Positions 1 through 6,792 of a stretch of 8,539 nucleotides of DNA are shown piece by piece. A model generated the notes under the pieces. That model saw only the letters and a list, made by a program, of their open reading frames with translations, did no database searches and was not told the DNA's origin. Source of the DNA: Bacteroidales bacterium (GTDB taxonomy: Bacteria; Bacteroidota; Bacteroidia; Bacteroidales; UBA932); assembly GCA_012513425.1 (NCBI GenBank), contig JAAZCF010000044.1, forward strand, positions 1 to 8,539, in the 5' to 3' direction. The position numbers and the translations under genes were made by a program. The first letter of the stretch is position 1, and each line of letters starts with the position of its first letter.

Positions 1-651
1 ATTGCCCTTAGAGTCTTTAACAAGAGATGTAGGGTTGATGACAACTTCAATATTATCAGTTACAGTAAAGGTGTTCAAATCAATTACAGATATCGTATTG
101 TCGTAGTTAGGGTGGTTCATTCCGCCAGAATTTGCAACAAATAGTTTATTATTGTCTACGCATACTAGTTGTTCAGGATTATTTCCAACTTTAACCTCGG
201 CTAAAACCTGTTGTGTATATGGGTCTATTTTTGCTACATAGCCTTCATAATAAGACACATACACAAAATTTGTGTCTTTTGCAAAATAACGAGGAGAACG
301 ATTTTCTACCTTTACTTCAGCAAGCTTTTTACAAACCAAATCTGTAATTTGGATAACTTGTGAGTTGTAAACAGAAATTAGTAATAGGTCGTTGAATCTA
401 ATGATATCTTGGGCTACATCACCAAGTTTGACACCATTTTGATTTTGGTATAAATCTGAGAAATAAGCTCCTGTGCTGAAATTATAATAGTCAATGGATG
501 CGTCATTAGAGTTGTAGTTTCCATTGTTTAAAATGTAAGCACCTGCGTTGATTGTTACCAAAGTCGGTGTTTGAGGAGTGTCAATAGTCAAATCGCATGA
601 TTGTGAGAAGATTGCACATAGCAATAACAATAATAATACTGGTTTTTTCAT
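1..651 (-). CDS. btuG: BtuG-like surface cobalamin-binding beta-propeller lipoprotein, C-terminus outside window
   Basis: The reverse strand encodes 217 residues from ATG at 651 with no stop before the window edge. The first 19 residues form a lipoprotein signal: MKK, a run of six leucines, then SQSC with Cys19 as the likely lipidated residue. The lipobox is loose, as is common in Bacteroidota. The mature part has AYILNNGNYNSNDASIDYYN (about 38-57), a signature of Bacteroidales YncE-like/DUF5074 propellers, and propeller-blade phrases such as KLFVANSGG followed by TISVIDLNTF. BtuG proteins are known to sit on the cell surface, bind B12 very tightly and pass it to BtuB. The gene starts 2 bases after the btuB stop and shares its riboswitch-controlled transcript, which supports the B12 role. 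The family is usually near 350-400 residues, so a large C-terminal part is missing. Propeller fold is secure; B12 ligand is inferred from context. Confidence 0.75.
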   Translation of the reverse strand, partial: MKKPVLLLLLLCAIFSQSCDLTIDTPQTPTLVTINAGAYILNNGNYNSNDASIDYYNFSTGAYFSDLYQNQNGVKLGDVAQDIIRFNDLLLISVYNSQVIQITDLVCKKLAEVKVENRSPRYFAKDTNFVYVSYYEGYVAKIDPYTQQVLAEVKVGNNPEQLVCVDNNKLFVANSGGMNHPNYDNTISVIDLNTFTVTDNIEVVINPTSLVKDSKGN

Positions 652-653
652 AA

Positions 654-2657
654 TTATATTGAAAATATTAAGGATAATCTAAATGAACGACCCATCATAG
701 GGTAATATTTTATAATTTCATAATTAGTGTTCAGCAAGTTAAGCATTTCTGCTTTTAATGTCCAACTTCCATTATTAAAAACAATGGTTTTATCCAGGCA
801 TAAAGAAAGGTCACAATAGGGGGCAATGCTGTTTTGTGGGATATTTTCACCCATGACCCATCTTTGACTTGCTGCAGATGCTGTAAGGCTGGCATTTGCC
901 CAAGGATTACGCCATGACAAAAAGGCAGAGGCGCTGTGCAAAGGGGTGTAAGGAATTTGGTGGCCATAATTTCTGCTTTCAGCATCAGAAAGGTCTAGTG
1001 CCTTTTGAAAAGAGTAGTTTGCAGATATTTGTAATGATTGACGAATGCTTAAATATATTTGTGAGGATGCAGACAGATCCAAGCCCTTCATCTGCACTTT
1101 GCCAAGATTGCGCATTGACCAGATAAACATAGTTGGCATAGCTACAATCTTATCTTTCACATCATTATAATAGCCATCAACAGTGAACATAAAAGATGAA
1201 TTTTGCCCAAATGATGAGGCCCAACTAAGGCCAATATTATATTGATTGGCAATTTCAGGTCTCAAATCTCGATTGCCGACTCTGGAATAGTAAAGATCAT
1301 TGAAAGTTGGGATGCGATATCCATTACGCCAAGATGCTCTAATTCTCAAAGGAAGAGTACTAAAAGGCTTGTAACCAACAGATAGGGAAGGGGTGAAGCG
1401 ATGTCTATCTGGAGCAGCCTTTCCTTGGGAGACGCTTTCAGAGGTGGTCAATGCCAGCACTGAGGCAATGATTGATAGGTTATCTGAGAAATATTTGCCT
1501 GATAATGAGCTATATGTAGAAAATCTGCGAGGGTAGAGGCATTCCGGAATTGTACTAAACAGAGTAGCGTAGTTTTCATCGTGAGCCATGGAAAAAGACC
1601 AATGATAAGAAGGCTTGTAAAGAATTGATAATGAGCCATAAAAGTCATTTTGGTCATATTTGTCTTCTTGGCTGCCGGAAGAATAGCGATAATTCATATC
1701 CAAATAGCGATTCCAACTATTGTTATAGCTGGCAATTGCTTTGATTTGTAATGAATTACTGAAAGAGCTTGAATAATTGACTTGAGTTGTAGTGATACGG
1801 TCCCAAAGCCTTTCGCTGCCATGGTTATTGTAGAGCACAACACTGCCGGGAAGGCCTCTTTCGGAATTATAATAGTATGCTTTTGCAGTCAATGAACCGC
1901 CTTTTTCTCCAAAATCTCCATATAGGTCAGTCTCTATTTTATATGCATCAACATCACTGTTGCGGCGGATTTCTTTGCTGGATTGAAGACCATTTTGCAG
2001 AATGAACGGATAGTCACCACGGCTGCTTATCCAATCGCCGGCAAGTCTGAGAGCCCATTTATTTCCGAGTTTTGAAGAAAAATTCAATGAAGGATTATAG
2101 GTGGAAAAAGAGCCATAACTCATTTTTGCTTTCAACTGATAAGGCTTTTGAAGATTCGAGAAATCCGGTTTTTGACTGGAAATCGAAAGCAATCCTGCCG
2201 AATTGAGGTTTTTTGCAGGTTGATGAATGTCGTCGCTTTGGCCTATAGACATGCTTAGAGATGCTATATTGTCAGTCAGGAAGCGACTCAGATCTATCTG
2301 ACCATTTTGACTATTAGAAATAGGGATGCCATCGTAGGAAACGGCAGTATGTTGAGTGCCCAATCCTCTGACAGACACCGTCTTTATGCCTCCAATGCCG
2401 CCATAATCTTTTACACTCACACCGGCAAATAATCTGACTACATCTGATATATTTGAAGTAGACAGGTGAGAAATGACATGCTCATCAATAGTTGCGACAG
2501 GAACGTTACTTCGATAGGAATTAGTCCTTGCAGAGGCTCCGACAACAGAGGCACTCAAACTATCTTGGATAGTAATTTCACTTTGCGCACATAAATCTAT
2601 ACTTAGAAATTCTAATATGGCAAATACAAATACAAATAAAAAGTTGGTTTTAATCAT
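654..2657 (-). CDS. btuB: BtuB-like TonB-dependent outer-membrane cobalamin receptor
   Basis: This 667-residue protein imports cobalamins or related corrinoids across the outer membrane using TonB energy. Residues 1-24 are a Sec signal peptide ending in LCA. A possible TonB box lies around 34-42 (LSASVVGAS). The plug domain spans roughly 53-165 and shows SNISDVVRLFAGVSVKDYGG, then SVRGLGTQHTAVSYDGIPI, the standard plug core. The rest is a 22-strand barrel rich in alternating aromatic residues; NGYRIPTFNDLYYSRVGNRDLRPE is the usual late-barrel receptor motif, split here by a few extra residues. There is no N-terminal carboxypeptidase-like or STN domain, so it resembles a classic BtuB rather than a SusC transporter. 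The last residue is Ile rather than the common Phe. An upstream cobalamin riboswitch and a downstream BtuG-like gene fix the substrate class. The start at 2657 is chosen because it opens the signal peptide. Exact corrinoid preference cannot be read. Confidence 0.9.
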   Translation of the reverse strand: MIKTNFLFVFVFAILEFLSIDLCAQSEITIQDSLSASVVGASARTNSYRSNVPVATIDEHVISHLSTSNISDVVRLFAGVSVKDYGGIGGIKTVSVRGLGTQHTAVSYDGIPISNSQNGQIDLSRFLTDNIASLSMSIGQSDDIHQPAKNLNSAGLLSISSQKPDFSNLQKPYQLKAKMSYGSFSTYNPSLNFSSKLGNKWALRLAGDWISSRGDYPFILQNGLQSSKEIRRNSDVDAYKIETDLYGDFGEKGGSLTAKAYYYNSERGLPGSVVLYNNHGSERLWDRITTTQVNYSSSFSNSLQIKAIASYNNSWNRYLDMNYRYSSGSQEDKYDQNDFYGSLSILYKPSYHWSFSMAHDENYATLFSTIPECLYPRRFSTYSSLSGKYFSDNLSIIASVLALTTSESVSQGKAAPDRHRFTPSLSVGYKPFSTLPLRIRASWRNGYRIPTFNDLYYSRVGNRDLRPEIANQYNIGLSWASSFGQNSSFMFTVDGYYNDVKDKIVAMPTMFIWSMRNLGKVQMKGLDLSASSQIYLSIRQSLQISANYSFQKALDLSDAESRNYGHQIPYTPLHSASAFLSWRNPWANASLTASAASQRWVMGENIPQNSIAPYCDLSLCLDKTIVFNNGSWTLKAEMLNLLNTNYEIIKYYPMMGRSFRLSLIFSI

Positions 2658-2720
2658 ACAAACTTTAAAAAGCTAACCACACCCGGGCGAGCAAATAAAC
2701 ATAAATAATTACGGGCAGGT
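2645..2720 (-). promoter_or_regulatory. Possible expression platform of the cobalamin riboswitch
   Basis: Read on the minus strand, bases 2685-2676 (CGGGTGTGGT) match the 5' strand of aptamer stem P1 at 2880-2871 (CAGGTGTGGC) in 8 of 10 positions. Both copies can pair with the 3' P1 strand ACCTG at 2720-2716, so the pairings exclude each other. When P1 is closed, TGGTT at 2679-2675 is free and can pair with AACCA at 2649-2645, inside codons 3-5 of btuB, which would enclose the start codon. That fits an OFF switch acting on translation. The pairings are short and the model is inference; Bacteroidota riboswitches of this class may instead act through the loop-loop contact alone. Confidence 0.35.
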
Positions 2721-2885
2721 TTTCTGACTTATTCCTCCTTGCGGCGTCTTCCCATCATAAAATGACAGTGACAAAAGAATGCCGAGGCTTAGCGGAAATT
2801 ACAGCTACGGGTATAGCTTCGGAATCTCACCGAATTCCCTTTTACTGGCACGAAAAAAACAAACTTCGTCGCCACACCTGAATCA
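2711..2885 (-). promoter_or_regulatory. Cobalamin riboswitch controlling btuB-btuG
   Basis: On the minus strand the conserved aptamer parts appear in order. The 5' P1 strand is CAGGT (2880-2876). The core reads AAAAGGGAATTCGGTGA, with GGTGA pointing at 2832-2825. The P5 region reads ACCCGTAGCTGT. The B12 box is GTCACTG within 2772-2764, followed by GATGGGAAG. The 3' closing segment AGTCAGAAAACCTGCC ends near 2714. CAGGT and ACCTG pair as P1. The family binds adenosylcobalamin or related B12 forms and normally represses uptake genes when B12 is plentiful. It lies 54 bases before the btuB start. Boundaries are approximate by a few bases. Confidence 0.95.
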
Positions 2886-2893
2886 TCTGGCGA

Positions 2894-2925
2894 CAAATCT
2901 AAAACTATTATCAGTATTAAGCAAA
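2894..2925 (-). promoter_or_regulatory. Bacteroides-type promoter for the btuB-btuG transcript
   Basis: On the minus strand TTTG (2925-2922) is followed by exactly 20 bases and then TAGATTTG (2901-2894), a full match to the Bacteroides housekeeping consensus TTTG / TAnnTTTG. Transcription should begin near 2890-2886, just before the 5' P1 strand of the riboswitch at 2880, so the transcript starts almost directly with the aptamer. That placement is independent support for both calls. Confidence 0.75.
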
Positions 2926-2932
2926 AAAATAG

Positions 2933-2940
2933 TTACTTTG
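2933..2940 (+). promoter_or_regulatory. Probable -7 element of the rarA operon promoter
   Basis: TTACTTTG followed by CA matches the Bacteroides -7 consensus TAnnTTTG in all but one fixed position and lies 42 bases before the rarA start. No TTG is found at the expected 19-21 base spacing upstream, where the sequence is AT-rich, so the -33 element is weak or absent. It is the best candidate on this strand in the gap. Confidence 0.4.
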
Positions 2941-2982
2941 CATGGTTGTTAGTCATGTCTTAATATTAACACAATTTATATT

Positions 2983-4272
2983 ATGTTAAATAGGGAATTT
3001 GCACCTCTCGCCGAGCGATTGCGTCCGAAGTCATTGGATGATTATGTCGGTCAAAGTCATCTTGTGGGTAAAGGCTCTGTGCTGAGACAAATGATTGAGA
3101 GTGGCAACATCAAATCTTTTATTTTATGGGGCCCTCCAGGTGTTGGAAAAACTACAATAGCAAGAATTATTGCCGGTTCCCTGAAGCGTGAATTTTTTAC
3201 CCTGTCAGCCATCAGCAGCGGCGTCAAAGACCTTCGAGATGTCATTGATAAAGCAAATAATAACCGCATGTTTGCCGTGAATGGCGCTCCGGTATTATTT
3301 ATTGATGAAATACACCGATTTAACAAAGCTCAGCAAGATGCTCTTTTGGGGGCTGTCGAGAACGGCACTGTAGTTTTGATTGGTGCGACTACAGAAAATC
3401 CTTCTTTTGAGGTAATCACCCCACTCCTCTCCCGCTGTCAGGTTTTTGTTCTTAACTCTCTAACTCATAGTGATTTAGATGTGTTGTTAAGCCGTGCTCT
3501 TTCTACAGATGAGTATCTTAAACAACGCAATATCACCATACAAGAAAAAGACGCTCTGTTCGGGTTTTGCAACGGTGATGCTCGTAAGCTCTTGAATATC
3601 CTTGAGTTGGTATGTGCTACTCACCCTGACGACCCTATTGTTATTGATAATGAGATGGTTAAGTCTTCTCTTCAGCAGAATATTGCCTTATATGACAAAA
3701 ATGGAGAGCAGCATTATGATGTTATCAGTGCTTTTATAAAGAGTATGCGCGGCAGCGACCCCAATGGTGCCATTTATTGGATGGCAAGAATGTTGGCAGG
3801 AGGTGAAGATCCTCTGTTTATTGCCCGCAGAATGGTGATTTTGGCTGCAGAAGACGTGGGTCTGGCCAATCCTAATGCTTTGTTGCTGGCCAATGCTTGC
3901 TTTGACACAGTGCATAAAGTAGGTATGCCTGAGGCTCGTATACCACTGGCAGAGACTTGCATCTATTTGGCCACTTCGCCAAAGAGCAATGCTGCCTATA
4001 TGGCCATTAATGCTGCATTAGCTGCTGTCAGTGCTACATCTGATGCTCCCGCTGTGCCTCTGCATCTGCGCAATGCCCCTACTTCTTTAATGAAAGATCT
4101 GGGCTATGCTAAAGATTATAAATATGCCCATAGTTTCGAAGGAAACTTTGTGGATCAAGAGTTTTTGCCTGACGGCCTTCAAAATACCAAGTTTTATAAG
4201 CCTGGAAATAACAAAAAAGAGGCAGAAATTAGGGCAAGACTTCAACAATTATGGAAAAAATATGAATATTAA
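2983..4272 (+). CDS. rarA: RarA (MgsA) replication-associated recombination AAA+ ATPase
   Basis: RarA is a cytoplasmic tetrameric ATPase, related to clamp loaders, that acts at stalled or gapped replication forks and is known in other bacteria to interact with SSB. The 429 residues match the usual family length. The N-terminus has PLAERLRPKSLDDYVGQSHL, typical of clamp-loader-like ATPases. Walker A is GPPGVGKTT (50-58), Walker B is LFIDEIH (105-111) with RFNKAQQDALL after it, sensor 1 is GATTENPSF (134-142), and Arg151 in LLSRC is the likely arginine finger. The C-terminal half contains RGSDPNGAIYWMARMLAGGEDPLFIARR and the AAEDVGLANP segment, both diagnostic of the RarA/WRNIP1 C-terminal domain. 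All catalytic residues are present. It is the first gene of a tight operon; the next start lies one base after its stop. Identity is secure. Confidence 0.97.
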   Translation: MLNREFAPLAERLRPKSLDDYVGQSHLVGKGSVLRQMIESGNIKSFILWGPPGVGKTTIARIIAGSLKREFFTLSAISSGVKDLRDVIDKANNNRMFAVNGAPVLFIDEIHRFNKAQQDALLGAVENGTVVLIGATTENPSFEVITPLLSRCQVFVLNSLTHSDLDVLLSRALSTDEYLKQRNITIQEKDALFGFCNGDARKLLNILELVCATHPDDPIVIDNEMVKSSLQQNIALYDKNGEQHYDVISAFIKSMRGSDPNGAIYWMARMLAGGEDPLFIARRMVILAAEDVGLANPNALLLANACFDTVHKVGMPEARIPLAETCIYLATSPKSNAAYMAINAALAAVSATSDAPAVPLHLRNAPTSLMKDLGYAKDYKYAHSFEGNFVDQEFLPDGLQNTKFYKPGNNKKEAEIRARLQQLWKKYEY

Positions 4273-4273
4273 T

Positions 4274-5374
4274 ATGAAATCACTTAAACACTTACTTGCA
4301 ATTATTGCATTATCATTAAGTACTTTTGCTTTTGGACAAACCGTCTTAGACGCTAACCTTGTAGATGGCAATCTGCCTCGAGCAACTCAAGCCGAAAAAG
4401 CAGATGTAAACCTCAATTTGCTCAAAAAATATAAGTCAGCAGCCAAAGAAAGAAAACTAAACATAAACAGCATAATGGTGTTGCGCCATGGTAAAGTTGT
4501 GTATGAAGAATGGTTTGGAAGGAACAAACCCAAAGACCTTCATGTTATGTATTCTGTTACCAAGACTTGGAATATGACTGCTATTGGTTTTGCTGTAGAT
4601 GAAGGTCTTATTTCTCTTGACGATAAGGTTATTAGCTTTTTCCCAGATATGCTTCCAGAGGTGGTTACAGAAAAGCTCGGCGCTATGAAAGTGCGTCACC
4701 TGCTTACTATGACTACAGGTAACATTGAGAATGAAATCAATGCTCGCAGAAGAGAAAATCATAAAGAAGACTACATAAAGGGATTCTTGGCTTGCACTGT
4801 TCACAGACAACCGGGAACATATTATGAATACAATAGTGAGGCTTCATTTATGCTAGCTGCTATTTTGCAAAGAGTCACAGGCATGACTGTAAGAGAATAT
4901 CTCCAACCTCGCCTATTTGAACCATTGCAAATCACCAACCTTAGATGGGACGAGGTGCAAGGCGTCAACCATGGCGGCTATGGCCTTTATATTCAAACAG
5001 AGACTATGGCAAAGCTTGGGCAACTATACCTCCAAAAAGGTATGTGGAATGGCAAAAGGTTGCTTTCTGAAAAATGGATACAGATGGCATCATCATATCA
5101 GACTTTCTCTATACCTGCCTCTAATGACCCTGAAAAGCTCACTCCTGAGCAAAAGGCCGGTGACTTCACTGCAGGCTATGGTTTCCAGATGTGGCGTTGC
5201 CGTTGGCCTGATGCATATCGTGCCGACGGAGCCAAAGGTCAATATATTATGGTATTGCCAAATGAAGATGCAGTCATTGCCATTACTTCAAATGAAGCTA
5301 ACCTTCAAGGAATTATTCAATTAGCTTGGGATTACGCTGCATCAGCTCTAATTATGCCTAAAGACAATGAGTAG
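4274..5374 (+). CDS. Exported serine hydrolase of the class C beta-lactamase/EstB-like family
   Basis: This 366-residue protein has a Sec signal peptide (about 1-22, MKSLKHLLAIIALSLSTFAFG) with no lipobox cysteine, so it is probably periplasmic. The fold is that of PF00144: SVTK (94-97) is the catalytic SxxK, Tyr186-Asn187-Ser188 in YYEYNSEAS matches the second catalytic Tyr motif, and GAKGQ (319-323) takes the place of the KTG box, as in esterase and amide-hydrolase members rather than true beta-lactamases. RLFEPLQI and GGYGLYI are typical family segments. The substrate is unknown; a peptide, ester or amide bond is likely, and antibiotic resistance should not be assumed. The start at 4274 gives a clean signal peptide; ATG at 4262 adds four residues and overlaps rarA by 11 bases. 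The 3' end overlaps rlmD by 8 bases, so the gene is translationally linked to both neighbours. Confidence 0.88.
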   Translation: MKSLKHLLAIIALSLSTFAFGQTVLDANLVDGNLPRATQAEKADVNLNLLKKYKSAAKERKLNINSIMVLRHGKVVYEEWFGRNKPKDLHVMYSVTKTWNMTAIGFAVDEGLISLDDKVISFFPDMLPEVVTEKLGAMKVRHLLTMTTGNIENEINARRRENHKEDYIKGFLACTVHRQPGTYYEYNSEASFMLAAILQRVTGMTVREYLQPRLFEPLQITNLRWDEVQGVNHGGYGLYIQTETMAKLGQLYLQKGMWNGKRLLSEKWIQMASSYQTFSIPASNDPEKLTPEQKAGDFTAGYGFQMWRCRWPDAYRADGAKGQYIMVLPNEDAVIAITSNEANLQGIIQLAWDYAASALIMPKDNE

Positions 5375-6791
5375 AAACAAAACGAAGCCAATTTTAGAGA
5401 ATGTGGTTGTTGAGGCCGTTGCTGCTGAAGGCAATGCATTGGCCCATGTAGATGGTAAAGTTTTGTTCATGGCCGGCATGGTGCCGGGTGATGTGGTTGA
5501 TGTGCAAGTCAATAGGACTAGAAAAGGCTATATGGAGGGTCATGTGCTTAGATTGGTCAAACCTTCAGAGCATCGAATCCAGCCTCTCTGCAGTCATTTC
5601 GGAACTTGCGGAGGCTGCAAATGGCAGTGCCTACCCTACTCAATGCAATTAGAAGCAAAGCAGCAGCAGGTTGTGGACCAGCTTAGACGCATTGGGCATC
5701 TGCAACTTCCTGAAATCTCCCCTATTTTGGGTTCTGACCAGCAGTATTACTATAGAAATAAACTGGAATTTACTTTTTCCAACAGACGTTGGCTGCTTCA
5801 GGGCGAAGAACCCGAGGTCCTCAGTGATACTGAAAGATTGGGATTGGGTTTTCACATCAGTGGCTTTTTTGACAAAGTACTTGATTTGAATTTTTGCCAT
5901 CTGCAAAAAGAACCTTCCAATGAAATTCGCAATTTCATCAAGCAATATGCCATCGAAAATGACCTTTCTTTCTTTGATTTGAGGGCGCAAACAGGCTTTT
6001 TGAGAAATCTTGTGCTTCGCACTGCCTCGACCGGAGAAATTATGCTTACTGTGGTTTTTGGTCCTGATGCAGAGGAAGATACAGCAAATGTAACAAGTAT
6101 GTTACAGGCAATAATTGACCATTTTCCTGCGATTACCTCCCTAAATCATGTTATAAATTCGAAAAAGAACGACACTATCGGCGATTTAGATATTTCACTT
6201 TTCCATGGCAGAGATTGTATCTATGAACAGATGGAAAACTTGAGATTTAAGATAGGTCCTAAGTCCTTTTATCAGACCAACAGCGAGCAAGCCTATAAAT
6301 TATATTCTGTGGTTAGAAAGTTTGCTCAAGAGGATTCTTACGAAGAAAAGCCAGTCATCTATGACCTATACACAGGAACCGGAACTATCGCTTTGTTTTT
6401 ATCTGCTATGGCTTCAAAAGTAGTGGGTGTTGAATATGTGCCGGAGGCTATCGAAGATGCCAAAATGAATGCTGAGTTTAATGGGATAGACAATAGCAGT
6501 TTCTATGCAGGTGATATGAAGGATGTGCTAAATGATGAGTTTATTGCTGCTAATGGCAGGCCGGATCTTGTAGTGTTGGATCCGCCTCGTGCAGGTATTC
6601 ATCCAGATGTGGCAGAAGTGCTCTTGCGGACTGCTCCTGCCAAAATGATTTATGTCAGCTGTAATCCTGCATCGCAGGCAAGAGATTTAGCTATATTTGC
6701 TGAAAAATATAATATTACTGCTGTTCAACCTGTGGATATGTTTCCTCATACTCAACATGTTGAAAATGTAGTAAAGTTAGAGTTGAAATAA
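5367..6791 (+). CDS. rlmD: RlmD-type 23S rRNA (uracil-C5)-methyltransferase with Fe-S cluster
   Basis: The enzyme uses S-adenosylmethionine to form 5-methyluridine in 23S rRNA, position 1939 in E. coli RlmD. The 474 residues begin with a TRAM RNA-binding domain (about 8-65). Cys75, Cys81, Cys84 and Cys177 have the spacing of the four [4Fe-4S] ligands of RlmD. The C-terminal Rossmann domain shows DLYTGTGT (333-340) for SAM binding, VVLDPPRAG (motif IV), the nucleophile Cys432 in YVSCNPASQARDL, and the general-base Glu466 in HTQHVENVV. All key residues are intact. The start codon lies inside the end of the hydrolase gene, and mnmE begins one base after the stop. The related RlmCD or TrmA activities cannot be ruled out for a Bacteroidota member, because site choice within the rRNA is not visible in the motifs. 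Confidence 0.92.
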   Translation: MSRNKTKPILENVVVEAVAAEGNALAHVDGKVLFMAGMVPGDVVDVQVNRTRKGYMEGHVLRLVKPSEHRIQPLCSHFGTCGGCKWQCLPYSMQLEAKQQQVVDQLRRIGHLQLPEISPILGSDQQYYYRNKLEFTFSNRRWLLQGEEPEVLSDTERLGLGFHISGFFDKVLDLNFCHLQKEPSNEIRNFIKQYAIENDLSFFDLRAQTGFLRNLVLRTASTGEIMLTVVFGPDAEEDTANVTSMLQAIIDHFPAITSLNHVINSKKNDTIGDLDISLFHGRDCIYEQMENLRFKIGPKSFYQTNSEQAYKLYSVVRKFAQEDSYEEKPVIYDLYTGTGTIALFLSAMASKVVGVEYVPEAIEDAKMNAEFNGIDNSSFYAGDMKDVLNDEFIAANGRPDLVVLDPPRAGIHPDVAEVLLRTAPAKMIYVSCNPASQARDLAIFAEKYNITAVQPVDMFPHTQHVENVVKLELK

Positions 6792-6792
6792 C

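Noticed and set aside
2868..2894. Six-base inverted repeat GTCGCC/GGCGAC around the 5' end of the riboswitch, which could hide the 5' P1 strand in a 15-base loop.
   Set aside because: The outer arm (2894-2889) overlaps the promoter -7 box and lies upstream of the expected transcription start near 2888, so it is probably not in the RNA.
4106..4273. An upstream extension of the serine hydrolase starting at 4106, inside rarA.
   Set aside because: It would overlap 167 bases of a conserved rarA end in another frame, its sequence is unlike the family, and it would bury an excellent signal peptide that begins at 4274.
4274..5374. An antibiotic-resistance class C beta-lactamase.
   Set aside because: The KTG box is replaced by GAKGQ and the motif layout matches the wider serine hydrolase family; resistance cannot be claimed from the fold.
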